Shown here piece after piece: positions 18,540-31,024 of a stretch of 60,000 nt of DNA. The position numbers were made by a program, and so were the translations under genes. A model generated the notes under the pieces. It was not told the DNA's origin and searched no databases. It saw only the letters and a program-made list of their open reading frames with translations. The stretch's first letter is position 1. Each line of letters starts with the position of its first letter. Location: assembly GCA_903813345.2 (NCBI GenBank), contig CAIIXF020000002.1, positions 25,870,455 through 25,930,454 of the forward strand, written 5' to 3'. Source of the DNA: Owenia fusiformis. Its lineage: Eukaryota; Annelida; Polychaeta; Sabellida; Oweniidae.

Positions 18540-19711
18540 CCATTGCATTGAGTATAGTGTTGACAAAAATTCCTAATAAACTTGCGCATCGTATCTGTTT
18601 TTCTATTTCCAACTTTATTATCGGGTGTTTTAAAGATTATATAATTTTGCTTACAAGCCGCTTGACAGCTGGTGGCGTACTCGGATTAATTGGAAATATA
18701 ACATTTTATCAATAATCCAACAGTATTTTAACTCGTAAAGTAAAACTCAAATCCATCGTGTAATGGCTTATAATTATTCACAATAGACCTTTCCAATAAA
18801 TCCTGACCCCTATTTGTGAACCAAGGAAACTAGGGTATATTGGTTAGATTCATGATGTCATACTTTACAGGCAGCAACGTTTGTAAATAAGATTGAAAGA
18901 AGTTTTGAAAATTAACAATATTTTAATCCCATTTCTACACTGAAATTGTAAGAATGACATCATAACCAATAGATGGCATGATATACTGGATTGGTCTATT
19001 GAATGAAGTAAAACAGCGATGGTAACTTTGATTCAGATCTTTTTCTATGGCCGTCATTTTTTGTAAAAATGTAATCTTTGGTGGAAACTCAAATACAAGT
19101 TGTTGGATTTTTTGTTCAATTTTCTATGCAAACAGCAATCACAAGGCTCCGAAAGTACCATCGCATTTTGTTCAATCGGAATCGAAAATGACAGACAATT
19201 TGATGAGCGTCAAAATTGACAGTGTTATCGATTACTTTGGCATACATTGTGTACTTTCTTGTTTTGGTTACCTTTAAATAATAGCTATGTTTAAATATAT
19301 GACGTATAGATATGTCTTTGTAATCACTGTAGATTGGTATGTCATCCCTTTTCATGCTCATAAAATGTATACATTTTTTAAGCAAACAAGTTTGTGTTTT
19401 TTTCTTGAGTTTGTGTTTGTTTGCCTTGTACCCTTGCATGATTTGGATTTTGCCAGGACGCAAAACAAAGAATTTACTTCTTATGGCTTATACCAGTTAT
19501 CAGATCTTGTCTAAATTTCATAGGCAATTACTTTATTGAAATGGGACCTCTGTCCAAGGTCAAGATAGAGTTTAAATATTGGTGATTAATACCAAAAAAT
19601 GACCACCATTTTTGTAAAAATATGATTTTTAATAATTCAAATTCCAGATGTCAGGTTTTGTTGAGGTTTCATGTGCTAATACTAAGAACTTTATATCATT
19701 ATCAATTTCAG
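18540..19711. other. Intronic or intergenic spacer upstream of cyclase exon
   Basis: AT-rich sequence. Open frames at 19047-19539 on both strands lack coding character. The acceptor 'atttcag' of the cyclase exon is at its end. Confidence 0.5.
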
Positions 19712-19803
19712 CTTGCAAAATTCAACTGAGCCCAAATGCCCTCCAGCAGCTTAAGATGCACAAAGGATTTTTCACAGCTGAGAGGGGACCAACCGAGGTT
19801 AAG
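19712..19803 (+). CDS. Guanylate cyclase, penultimate coding exon
   Basis: 92-nt internal exon with acceptor '...caatttcag' before it and donor AAG|GTAATC after it. It enters in the third position of a split codon and leaves in phase 0. It encodes the penultimate part of a class III nucleotidyl cyclase catalytic domain (CKIQLSPNALQQL, then GFFTAERGPTEVK). This is the segment that in receptor guanylate cyclases precedes the conserved KGKG turn, and the last exon at 31785 begins with exactly GKGKV in the same phase. The product would make cGMP at the membrane in receptor-type members. Upstream exons should lie further left on the + strand; none could be identified in this window. Confidence 0.85.
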
Positions 19804-19879
19804 GTAATCTACGAATGTACAGGGTGCTCTAAAAAATTGGACACTCCTATTTCAAAAATAGTGTAGATATATTACAGGG

Positions 19880-20387
19880 TATCGAACGTTTCAGTGTTGA
19901 TGTAGCAAACCATCCGACTGTTCTGTATTGATAAAGGGCGACTATCGAACGTTTCAGTGTTGATGTAGCACGACTATCAAAATGTTATGTGTTGATAAAG
20001 GGCGACTATCGAACTTTTCAGTGTTGATGTAGCATGCATGACTATCAAATTGTTCTGTGTTGATAAAGGGCGACTATCGAACTTTTCAGTGCTGATGTAG
20101 CATGACTATCAAATTGTTCTGTGTTGATAAAGGGCGACTATCAAACTTTTCAGTGTTGATGTAGCACGACTATCAAATTGTTCTGTGTTGATAAAGGGCG
20201 ACTACCGAACTTTTCAGTGCTGATGTAGCATGACTATCAAATTGTTCTGTGTTGATAAAGGGCGACTACCGAACTTTTCAGTGCTGATGTAGCATGACTA
20301 TCAAATTGTTCTGTGTTGATAAAGGGCGACTATCGAACTTTTCATTGTTGATGTAGCACGACTATCAAACTGTTCTGTGTTGATAAA
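19880..20387. repeat. Dimeric ~64-bp minisatellite, left part
   Basis: About eight units of ~64 bp. Each has two related halves, one starting GACTATCGAACTTTTCAG and one GACTATCAAATTGTTCTG, both followed by a 'tgttgat' core, so the unit is an old 32-bp dimer. The array resumes, same orientation, at 31025 after the inserted CACTA-like element. It lies in the intron of the cyclase gene. Confidence 0.9.
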
Positions 20388-20870
20388 CACAGCAAAAAAT
20401 GTGAATCAAACCACTGAATCCTGGAGTCAGGATTCATACAGGATTCATATGCACATATGAATCCTGTATGAATCCTGCCTCCAGGATTCATACAGGATTC
20501 GCTGTTTAAATAGTTTACAAATGAATCCTGCCTTCAGGAATCATACAGGATTCATATGCAATATAGTTTACAAATGAATCCAGCCTTCAGGATTCGTACA
20601 GGATTCATATAGAAGGTAGTTTGCAAATGAATCCTGCCTTCAGGAATCATACAGGATTCATATGCAATATAGTTTACAAATGAATCCAGCCTTCAGGATT
20701 CGTACAGGATTCATATAGAAGGTAGTTTGCAAATGAATCCTGCCTTCGGAATCATACAGGATTCATATGCAATATAGTTTACAAATGAATCCAGCCTCCA
20801 GGAATCATACAGGATTCATATGCAATATAGTTTACAAATGAATCCTGCCTTCCTGAAGGCAGGATTCATT
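20388..20870 (+). repeat. Left arm, subterminal repeat array
   Basis: Terminal ~130 bp followed by ~55-60-bp units of the pattern 'atgaatcctgccttcagg', 'aatcatacaggattcat', then 'atgcaatatagtttacaa' or 'atagaaggtagtttgcaa' in alternation. Every unit is itself partly palindromic around 'aggattcat'. The reverse complement is found at 30492-31024. Confidence 0.9.
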
Positions 20871-20899
20871 TGCAAACTACCTTCTAAATGAATCCTTAC

Positions 20900-21330
20900 A
20901 TCGTACGTATCTGGATTTCGTTCATAATTGATTAATCTGTTAATGCGTTCCTCTAAGTAAATGAAACAATCATCACATCGTGTTTATAAGTGTAATTCAA
21001 GGGCGTATAATCTAACATGTCTAATGCTACTCATTTCATGGTATTACTTTCCGATCATTTGATAAAATAGAATACAATCAACATGTGGAAATCACGGATG
21101 ACGGGAAAAACAATATTGTATAAATAGAATATATTTTAATAAGAGATTCGTAATGTAAGAGATTCGATATTTAACAGATATTTAGAATGAATTGCGACAT
21201 TATATTCCAAATTCATGAATAAACTGTACGTATCTGGATTTCGTTCATAATTGTTTAATGGTTCCTCATAGATAGTAATAAAGTCATCACATCGTGTTCA
21301 TTAGTGTTAATTCGAGGTTGGATAATGTTT
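20900..21330. repeat. Pair of ~110-bp direct repeats
   Basis: 'gtacgtatctggatttcg' followed by 'ttcataattg' occurs at about 20903 and 21224, with similar sequence for about 110 bp after each ('catcacatcgtgtt', 'gtgttaattc'). It lies just inside the left arm of the CACTA-like element. Confidence 0.7.
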
Positions 21331-22179
21331 TTATAATATGATGTTATAATTTTACATTTTATTTGTGTGTCTGAGTGAGGCTAAATTGAAAGTAAAACCT
21401 GTATAATCAGACGGGCAAATCACGATGAGGACAAATAATTATTTAAATTAGTAAGATAAGTCTGTACATGTAGATCGTTCGTTGAAGTTGGACCGTCGGT
21501 GACTTTTATTCCTAGATTTCGTATCCCTCTCAAACAAAAGTCAAAGCCAAATATAGTTGAACTGTTTTCGGGATTATTATTCATTTGTTGTAATACAGAT
21601 TGACTTATAGACTGATATTGTAATGGGTTGTGCTTGGGATTCACAGAATTATTCTATGATAGTCTCAGGATATATTGAAATGCGGATGTTTACATTAAAG
21701 ATCTTGCTTTCAAACAAAAATATTGAAGTACTAAGATCGGATATTAGCGTACCCCAGTGGAAAAGAATCAAAAGATATTCCAATTTAACGCACTGCACAA
21801 TAATTTGTCATTTTGGAAATTCGTCAATATGACCTTACCATTTTGATCTTAATAATTTAAAATTTAAACAAGCGCTACCCCCCCCCCCCCCCCAGAACTA
21901 GCCTTCCCGGTAAAGCCAATACGACAGATATCTAAGGAAAGTTTCATTTTTATTCTTGATTTCTCTGACTCGGTATAGTTGAAATGATAAACATAAATTG
22001 CAATTATTATTACTTTGCTCTTTCATTTTGCTCAGTCATGATCAACGCCTTCCTTAAATTTTCTGTCAGATCATCGATCCCAGACTTCAGCAAATATTCC
22101 AATCATATTTTGCGTTTTATCGTCTTTCCCAAAAGCTATACGAATATGGTACTACAACTACTTAATGACAGTGGTTTAT

Positions 22180-22560
22180 CGTTATTTTTGCAAATATGGA
22201 TGTTTACACTGCTTGAATCTTATTCTAGGAAGTTTTATAGAGACGGGACTTCCTTTTCACAATGCAATTATATCTGTTTTGTAGGTTCCCGTGGGTAAGA
22301 TACACACAAGAACAATACGGCCCATCCAAAAGGGACAGATCCGTCAGTGGCGTTCTTCAAATTATAGCCCGTGGAGATATAGTTTATGAATCTTGCCTCA
22401 AGTGACGTGTTAAATCCCATATTGGGTTTGAGAAAGGGCCCGTATACACAGCCCGATACACAGTTGCTCGATACAAGTGCAAACTATAAAATAACCATAA
22501 TATAACAATTATAGATAAATGTTTGGCATGCATTGTTTCTGTTTAATTGTTAAATTATTT
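22180..22560 (+). repeat. Diverged inner inverted repeat, left
   Basis: Matches the reverse complement of about 28960-29440 in patches, including 'agacgggacttcc', 'atcttgcctcaagt' and 'tttggcatgcatt'. It extends the element's inverted symmetry about 2 kb inward, at much lower identity than the ends. Confidence 0.6.
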
Positions 22561-25553
22561 GATAACTTATAATAAGCAGATAAGTTGCTTTTCAGGTATT
22601 AAGCGGCGATTAAGGACTGAAAACCAGCGTCACACATTTCTTCGGATATTCCTCCATAAGCAGATATACCTGTTTGCATGTTTTAATTTTGATTTGATTT
22701 GATTGTTTGAATTAGATAAAGTCTTTAAAATGTTACTAGTGTTTGGGGGGGGGCTGAGATTTCATGTAGGAATTAAAATTAGAATAAGATTTAAATACGA
22801 TCTGTTTTGTTTGCATCGTTGTATAACGTTGATAAAACACAAAGGGCAGCATTGGAATTACAAAATTGTGCGATTCCCTACCTCCCAAAATTATTCAAAA
22901 TTATATTTCTGTCATTCTGATTTCCGTGTCGGGACATTCTGATCTATTAGAGTCTCACTTTATCTAACGCTTTGGTATTCCAAAGGATTGTACTTGCCCG
23001 GGAGTACTTGCTGTATATCACGTCGGGAGATTAAACCTCCTGGATTAAACCAGTGAATGTTCCGATCGTCGTAACATTCGATACACCGAGAGATTTCCCA
23101 GATTCATACATGCATACTGTATATTCAGCAGGAATTTTACATACTTTATCATTCCCTTCTTAATATATCGTATAATATTTGTATTCTGTTTCACAGATTC
23201 CCCTTGAAATACAAGGTAGACTAGATGCGAGTAGAAATAATTTTGATTTACGTCATTAAATATTCAAAATTCAGTCAAAGTGATGTCATAATTTGAAATC
23301 TACATGAAAAAGTACATCTAAAAATACGGTTTCGAAAATTGTTTATCAAATTTGAAAATTACGACAACACGGGCAATATATGGCAGGTTAAATGAGTCGT
23401 CAAGATTATAACACGCCGGTCTTTATGTTACAGTTGATGAAAGTACAATGTCAAAATCTCATGATGATTTCTTCCGACCTGTGTTTACTGACAAGAGAGG
23501 GGTGCGCAGTTGTTGAAGCGAGTATAAACTAAGAAAAATCCAAAGTCCGATAATTAATTAATTGGCATGGATCTGCTAATTGTTTTCGTTATTGTTACTT
23601 GTTCTATCTAGACGGTTTTATCTGCATCGATATGGCTGATTATAAGGCATGAACATTTTTCCCAGTTGTGTTAATTGTTATTCTTTAATAAGCGGATTTA
23701 TATGTTTGAAATATTTATTATCCATTTTTCATTTTGATATACTTTTCAAAGGACTTTTTGTTCTATCTAGATGTGTTTTGTCTATACTAATCTTTAACAG
23801 GAGTTAGCTTATTCCATATAGCCTACAATTGATTTTAATTCATAAAGTTTGCTGATAATTGACTTAAGTATGGTAAAGCTCTCGAAGAGAGCATGTGCAT
23901 GATCGCCAATAAAATTGCATTCTTTGTTTTGTTTTGACAGTTAGTTTAGAACTTTAGCCACGCGAAGTATACACGCAAACGCTTGTGTACTTTTGAAACA
24001 TTAACTTGCAAGGCTCAAAGTCATTTCCATCTCCTCCGGTGTTATTTCTGTGGTAGAGGTTTTTCAAAAATAATTTAAAACTTTTGAGACCTTTGGGGTA
24101 TAGGATATACGATCAAATCACATGTCCTTCTATTTTTAGTTTTTTTCCTGAGGGATAAGAAAATAAAAATCAAACATAGAGAGGCAAAGACGTAAAAATG
24201 TGGGGAAGTTATTTAATTTATGCTTTTCTATGAATATAATTGCGACCTCCATGACATTTGACAAAGTCAGACCCCTAGTCAGAGAAGGGGGTGGGGGGGG
24301 GTTCAAGAACGCCTTTCTCCAAAATTTATTTAAAATCGTGCAGTTTTTCATCATTCTGAGCTTTTTTTTAAACTTAAGTGATGACCAATTTTGTTTAATG
24401 TGAACCCCCTGCCCCCATCACTCTGGAAGTGATCATGATACACTCAATCCACAAGGTGGGTCTAAAGATGAAAACCTAGACGATCTCTGTAATCAAAGGC
24501 TAAGACGATATTTTCTATAATCAGAGTCCTAGACGACTTCTGCTGCAATCAGAGTCCTGGATGATGTTCAGACTTTTCTGTAATCAAAGTAGCCAAACAT
24601 CCGCAGAGCACGGAAATTGATGGATAAGTGAATGGTCTTTTGTTTGTTTTCTTAACTATTGTAAGGAATAAAATTAAGATTTAAATGTTCACCCCCCCCC
24701 CTCCTCCGTTTAATTTCGATTCAAACAAAATCAAACGGGAATGATTATCTTACAAGGTACGCTGAGACTTAAGACAATAAAAGACGATAATTAACCTGAT
24801 TGGATCCTGTGTCTTATTAGCGTCTGTTATTTATTACTGTTGACCAGTAATATATATTGCGTATTGATAATCAAACCGGTCGTGGGATGCAATGATATAT
24901 CTAAATTTATCCCATGATACTACTTCCCGATGAATAACACCTTGGAATATTTTTGATTTTGAAAGAAAATCGTATTGTCCCGCCAAATCCCGCTCACGAA
25001 AATGATATACTCCCATTTGAAAATTAAGAGATTTTGAGACGTAAGGAGTATGAAGCCGCCTATTAAGCATAGTGTAATTGTAATTTCATGCTCTGACATA
25101 GCATACCAGTGTATTCCTTCAGTCATACAATATTGTAATACCTTGATGGATCAAGATGCTTATAAGACAGTTAAAGTCGTAGAAACCTTAGCAATAGCGA
25201 ATGTGTTTGGTCCCTCTAATATTAATATAATATGAATATTGTTACAATATAACTGTATTGAATTTTTCTATGTTGATGTGTTTATGTTATATATCTACAA
25301 TAAAATTTTTATATTTCAAAATTCCATACAGCTAAGTCACCGGACATTTTGTAGACTAATAATATAACAGACTTCTGGTTTTGTTCCATACACAATTTAG
25401 ATAAGGATTGTGAACTTTAGATTTTATGAAGAGAGTTATTTATATCTATATAATTACGTTTTGAGTTGGAGGAAACTTACTCAATATCACTTTGATGTCT
25501 CGGTCACCTGGCCATAAAAGGCATTTGCTTAATATGATATTTATTTTTTACAG

Positions 25554-25748
25554 GTTGTTTCCATTAACGGGGTGATACAGGCATGTGAAGTGTTTGGCTA
25601 TGCATGGACCTCAAGGATGACACGGGGTGGAAGAGGGGCAAGGGTTGGTGCAAGTCCCGGGGTGCAAGTCTGCACTCCCAGACTCCAGATAGGAGTGAAA
25701 CGCATCATGGGATTAAATGCATTCGTTGAAGTTTACAGAAACAGTTGA
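25554..25748 (+). CDS. Possible terminal exon inside the CACTA-like element
   Basis: A 65-codon open stretch (64 residues and TGA) preceded by a good acceptor with a T-rich tract, '...tttattttttacag'. It is clearly richer in G+C than the sequence around it and the other two frames are closed early. The predicted peptide contains an RGGRGARVG glycine/arginine patch and ends GLNAFVEVYRNS. I recognise no domain. It might be the 3' exon of a transposase, a captured host exon, or a chance opening. Confidence 0.25.
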   Translation, partial: VVSINGVIQACEVFGYAWTSRMTRGGRGARVGASPGVQVCTPRLQIGVKRIMGLNAFVEVYRNS

Positions 25749-26280
25749 ATATAATTCAGAATTTAAGTGAATCCACATGATCATTTGCGTTCAACAATGC
25801 GTTTATAGAGAGGTTTCGCAAGTTTTTGGCTCAATGTGTTGTGTTCACCAGATTTATTACCCTTTACATTCGACTTCACTTCTTAATTAAAAGAGAGCTT
25901 CATCTTCTGTAGTTTATTTCTAGGCCTCTGCGCGTAGGGTACAGCACTTAAACGAGTTGAGGTTAATCCATTGTGCGAAACCTCTCTAATACCAGAGGGG
26001 TTATTCATCAAGCTAAATGACCCCTCGAGGCGATATATGTGTTATGTTACAGTTACATGTTACAGTTACATGTTAAATTGTTAAGACTTGAAAGTTAATA
26101 ATTAAGTTTTTTTGCGTTATCTTTCAGATACTTATAATTAGTACACGTTGCTCTCTATGTTGGCGGTGATGACACGTTCTGCTTTCTTTTCAAGAAGCTG
26201 CAGTCTAATCTTTAAATGTTACATTCATAATTTAAAAAAAGCTTTGTTTTGATTTATTATTTAAAAAAATATTGTGGCTT

Positions 26281-26371
26281 GCTAATCGCACCCCCACCCC
26301 ATTCTGACTGAAAATCGAATTTTTAAGGGGCAATCGCATCCCCCCTGACTGAAAGTTGACTACGCCCCTGT
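26281..26371 (-). mobile_element. hAT-type MITE end fragment
   Basis: Read on the minus strand it begins CAGGGGCGTAGTCAAC and continues into a G-run and 'atgcgattgcccc'. This is the hAT-style CAGNGGCGTAG terminus also seen at 28667. The other end is missing or too diverged. Confidence 0.5.
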
Positions 26372-27244
26372 GTTTCCCTTTGTCCCCTTTCATTTATCTT
26401 CTGTAAACTTATTTGAACAAATTAATACTAGTACTACAAAGATAACTTCATTCGAAACGCATGCAATTCACTCCAATATTATATTTATTCATGTATTTGC
26501 ATTAGTGAGGGAAAGGGATTTGATTATAAAATTGACGGTGGTTGCGAAGTTGTGATTTGGGAGGGAGGGGTATACTATACTAAGGTGTTATAAGACCCAA
26601 TAATTAATATAAACAACTGAGCGCCTTCCTGATTGCATCCCAGCTCATCCTGTCCGCCAGTCTATCTCGATCACATTTGATCAATGAATTCCTGATTAAA
26701 CTGACTCTTGATTTTAAAATAGGAATTCTAAATCTGTTACTAGGATTTAAAAGTTGGTGTCTATTATGATACTGGAAATTGGAATACTATATTTTGTATT
26801 ACTATTCTATCTCGATCTATAGTATATAAATATGAATTTCTAGGTCTACAGTCCCACATGGGCTTCATTGAAACATACGACAAAGTTTATCCATTTCAAA
26901 CAAGCCAGGAAAACAGATAACTAGTCTTGCATCAGGCCCCGCAAATGTCCAATTTTCTCTCGGGAAATACATAAATATCAGAGACATATTTCATAGCCAG
27001 AGGCCAAAAATGTCAAAATCGATATAAAATCTAAAAAGGATAAAATGTCCCCTCGAATACGGTACCTAGGTAATTAAATCTAATATTTCATAGTTCCCGC
27101 ATAATAAGCATAAAACTTTCATTTACCGCTGTATCGAAATTCACGTGATCCCTTATTGAAGTTTTACTAAATAATTGAGTTTGATCATTTAATGCTGTTG
27201 GATAGAATATTAGGCTGAAAAGAATCAAAATTTTAGCCCATGTC

Positions 27245-27577
27245 CTATGGCGGATCCGGGGGGGGGGCCCATGGGGCCCGGGCCCCCCCCCCCTAAGGTT
27301 GGCCCAAAAAAAAAAGAAGTTGGGCCCAAAAAATTTTTAGGCCAAAAAAGGCCTTAAGGCCCCAAAAAGTGGGCCTTTTGGTCATTATTAGGCCTTCTAA
27401 GGCCTTATTTTTTTAATTTAGGCCAAATTTTGAAGAAAATGGGCCTCAAATTTTCAAAATTTGGGCCCACTTTTTCGGTTTTAGGGGCCCAAAAATTTTT
27501 TCCGCGCAAGCGCGGAGGTTTTTTCTGTATTCTCAAATTTGGGCCCCCCCCCTTGTTGCTTCCTGGATCCGCCACTG
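27245..27577. mobile_element. hAT-type foldback MITE (GGCGGATCC ends)
   Basis: The right end reads CAGTGGCGGATCCAGGA on the minus strand; the left end is 'ctatggcggatccgg', a damaged version. The interior is a run of 'ggcccaaaa' blocks and G/C homopolymers. Near-matching flanks 'catgtcct' and 'catgtcta' look like a mutated 8-bp target duplication. Non-coding; nested in the CACTA-like element. Confidence 0.65.
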
Positions 27578-28435
27578 CATGTCTAAGCGAATGGTATAAA
27601 TTCACATAGTTCTGATTACAATGAGAATGCTAAAAAAAATCCTGGCATTTCCTTTACTCTACGTTTATAATCACGTATCATGCTTATTAACTAGATCAAT
27701 ACAGACTCGATTTCCTTTGCCCACCTTCAACATTGTTATGTAATGACGGGAAACAGTCACTGTAATCTTCTAATCAGCCGTTTGTTTTTATTGTAATTAG
27801 GAAACTAATCAATTTTGATTTCGTATTGTTTCAATGAACAAAAAGCACATTAGTTCAGCATTTCAAGGAAGGGGGGGGGGTGTAAACAATTACTGACTGT
27901 CAAGTACATGTATCTCTCACGAGGCCCTATTTCCACAACCCTCCACTCATGCATACGCCTATCATATAATGGATAGGGAAATATATAACATTCCAACAGA
28001 TACTGTCTTGACCTCCTACCCTTTTACACCGGGTCTCTTCTTGAACCCCTCCCATATTCTAATGTTTCTCGAAACTGCTCATGTTAACTTTGTAAGGCAA
28101 TGTAGGGTTTGCTACGGGTGTGACTTGCAATGTATAACTTACTTGTACTTGTATAAGAAATAAAAACAAATAAACAAACATAAAAACTTGTGCTCATAAT
28201 TAATACGGTGATAAGCAACAAAAGGTTAAAATAAAAATTTTCAAAAACAGCCATGCACTACCCTGCATTTTAGCTGAAATTAAGTTTATTCCAAATAACT
28301 TATGTAACGAAATGGAAATGATTCGAAAAATAACAATTCGATGAACATTTCACAATGAAGCAAACAAAACCAGATAGTAAAGAATTATTCTAATTTAAAC
28401 CGACGTGAATCCTCAACCCTAAAGAGTTTTCGTTT

Positions 28436-28667
28436 TCGGTCAGGGGGGGGGGGTGCGATTTTGCCATAAGCAACACAAAAAATTAAGTTTTCTTTTGAAT
28501 TTTACAAAAATTGATGCAACTTCCTTCAAAATTGAGCTAGAAGCTTCAAATAAAAAGCATTTTAAAGCTCTTTTCTACCTCTATCCAATGGTCATATTTT
28601 CAAAGGTTATGGGGGGGGGGGGTGCGATCGCACCCATCGCACCCCCCCCTGGCTACGCCCATGCTGG
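28436..28667. mobile_element. hAT-type MITE (GGCGTAGCC end)
   Basis: G-run plus 'tgcgat' at the left (28441-28458), and at the right 'atcgcacccccccctggctacgcc', ending near 28667 in the CAG-type terminus on the minus strand. The short frame through it is not a gene. Related to the fragment at 26281. Confidence 0.55.
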
Positions 28668-28959
28668 TGACATTTGAAAGACTAATTTCTTAATCTAATT
28701 TCAACAAAACAAATCAAAACCTAAACAGGTTGACGGTCGTTGTAGATTATAGACCATGCTAACAAAGTTTAAACATTTTATTTACGGCTTATTTAAAACA
28801 TGCAAACGGGTGTATTTACTGAAGGAATATGTTAGGAAATATATTTAAAGTGTATTCATGCCTGCAATCATCGCTGGTCACACCTGAAAAACAACTTCTT
28901 AAAATACAAAAATAATTCACTGCACTGCTGTATACGTCTACCTGCTCTCAAATCTAATA

Positions 28960-29440
28960 ATGAAACGAAAAAAAATAATGCATGCCAAACTTTTATCTAT
29001 TGTAATATTATCTATGGTTATTTCAAAGTTTTACTCTTGCATCAAGCAACTGTGCCATTTCCCCAACAGTCCTGTCTTTAAGGACTAACACTTTACTTGA
29101 GGCAAGATGCATAAACTTGAACTCCCTGGGCTATAACTCAATTGTCACTGCTTGTGTGTCATACTCATTGGCACCTGCAAAACAGAATAATATAATAAGA
29201 ATAACATCATGATGATATCAGATATCATATTTCATTTGGAGCCTTAAATATTAAACAAGGCATAAACATGAAAAATGTCACCACCCGCCATTTGTTACAG
29301 ACGCTGAACGCCGACCCCAGACGCTAAACACCGTACATAAAAAAGTTGGAGACTTTAACAATATGTGACCACTTTTGGTGGTGACATAAAAAGGGGAAGT
29401 CCCGTCTTAATAAAACTCCTGATTTCCAGTTTTTTGTAAA
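28960..29440 (-). repeat. Diverged inner inverted repeat, right
   Basis: Inverted partner of 22180-22560. See that entry for the matching blocks. Confidence 0.6.
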
Positions 29441-30491
29441 CATACACCATTGCATGTTGATGGTTCGCATGACCTGCAGGTCACGATGACAAATGAATGT
29501 TACGTTGTCAATAGAATGTAGGCTAACTAACTTTCACGTAAGGTAGATTCCCCGGGTAGATTCGCGAGATTCGTGATTATTCCCCCGGGATTAGGCTATT
29601 CCAAAGCAAACACCAAAGATACCAAATCGAACTCCCAATGAATTATTGATCGTATCTATCCTAGGGCCTATCATTTCAATGTAATTTAAAGGCTTACAGG
29701 GGTGCTTCAAAATCATCCCTGCGGCCCAAGAGTAATTCATTGCATTGTGACATTCATGAGCTGCTATGAAAGCAGTGAAGGACCGATCTTGAAGGATGCT
29801 TCAAAATCGGGTTCAAATTGTAATATTGAGGCCTACTAATCTTTCATAACACGTGACGCATTCTATATTAGCATTAAGAAATGAGAAATGGGCGTAGGAG
29901 CGGAGTAAGAGACCCAGGATAAGAAGAACCATTGGGCAAGATGGCCCACCAAGTTTGTTTATCATCAAATATACATCGCCTGATATTATCTCCTGACAGG
30001 GACAGCATCGATCTCAATGGCCATTGCACTTTGTTTCATTTAGGCGGCACCTTCTCCAAGAAGAAACTCTTTTAACGGCACCACTTCTGTAAGTCTGTGG
30101 TAAAAAACCTCCCGTCCGAAGAAGTTATCTTACAGAACGGCCCCTTTTGACCCTCGGGGGCCCTTCTTGCCCTGCCATGGCCACACAAAACCATTTCCAG
30201 TAGTGACATTTGCGAGTTAATACCAATAAGAATAAAACGGACCGAATAAAACCAATGTCCTTTTTTCAATAAACATGGCTACATGTATATTTAAAGTTTA
30301 TATACCCATTCGGGGAAGACAATATAAATAAAACAATGTATTTTAAATTAGCACACAGAACAACTTTTAAATAATTACACATTTTTATTAAATTTTTCGA
30401 ATTCATTTGGTACGCCTGTGCGCATTTGGCGTAATATATGCGATACGCCAATGTGAGTGTTAGAATAGAAACATACACATCAATTCCAATT

Positions 30492-31024
30492 TTCGTTTGA
30501 TTCCTGTATGATTCCTGAAGGCTGGATTCATTTGTAAACTATATTGCATATGAATCCTGCTTGAATCCTGGCTACAGGATTCATTTGCAAACTACCTTCT
30601 ATATGAATCCTGTACGAATCCTGAAGGCTGGATTCATTTGTAAACTATATTGCATATGAATCCTGTATGATTCCTGAAGGCAGGATTCATTTGCAAACTA
30701 CCTTCTATATGAATCCTGTACGAATCCCGAAGGCTGGATTCATTTGTAAACTATATTGCATATGAATCCTGTATGATTCCTGAAGGCAGGATTCATTTGC
30801 AAACTACCTTCTATATGAATCCTGTACGAATCCTGAAGGCTGGATTCATTTGTAAACTATATTGCATATGAATCCTGTATGATTCCTGAAGGCAGGATTC
30901 ATTTGTAAACTATTTAAACAGCGAATCCTGTATGAATCCTGGAGGCAGGATTCATACAGGATTCATATGTGCATATGAATCCTGACTCCAGGATTCAGTG
31001 GTTTGATTCACATTTTTTGCTGTG
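30492..31024 (-). repeat. Right arm, subterminal repeat array
   Basis: Reverse complement of the left arm at 20388-20870, ending '...ttgattcacattttttgctgtg' split at the element end 31024. Identity is high over the outer 400 bp. Confidence 0.9.

Larger units (their letters stand above)
20388..31024. mobile_element. 10.6-kb CACTA-like inverted-repeat transposon
   Basis: The ends are exact inverted copies starting CACAGCAAAAAATGTGAATC and are flanked by AAA on both sides (20385-20387 and 31025-31027). Joining the flanks restores the minisatellite consensus 'gataaagggcg', so this is a clean insertion with a 3-bp target duplication. Long arms full of subterminal repeats, a CAC start and a 3-bp duplication fit the CACTA/EnSpm-Chapaev group. 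No transposase frame was recognised inside, so it is non-autonomous or decayed. It has received younger hAT-type MITEs. It sits in the last intron of the cyclase gene and makes up most of its 12 kb. Confidence 0.75.

Noticed and set aside
19880-20387. Regular repeat array as a CRISPR
   Set aside because: Units are contiguous without unique spacers and the setting is an animal intron; it is a minisatellite.
20388-20870. Subterminal array as an independent satellite
   Set aside because: Its inverted twin at 30492-31024 and the shared exact ends show that it is the arm of a transposon.
21420-21644. 74-codon minus-strand frame as transposase fragment
   Set aside because: No catalytic motif or similarity that I can recognise; length is within chance.
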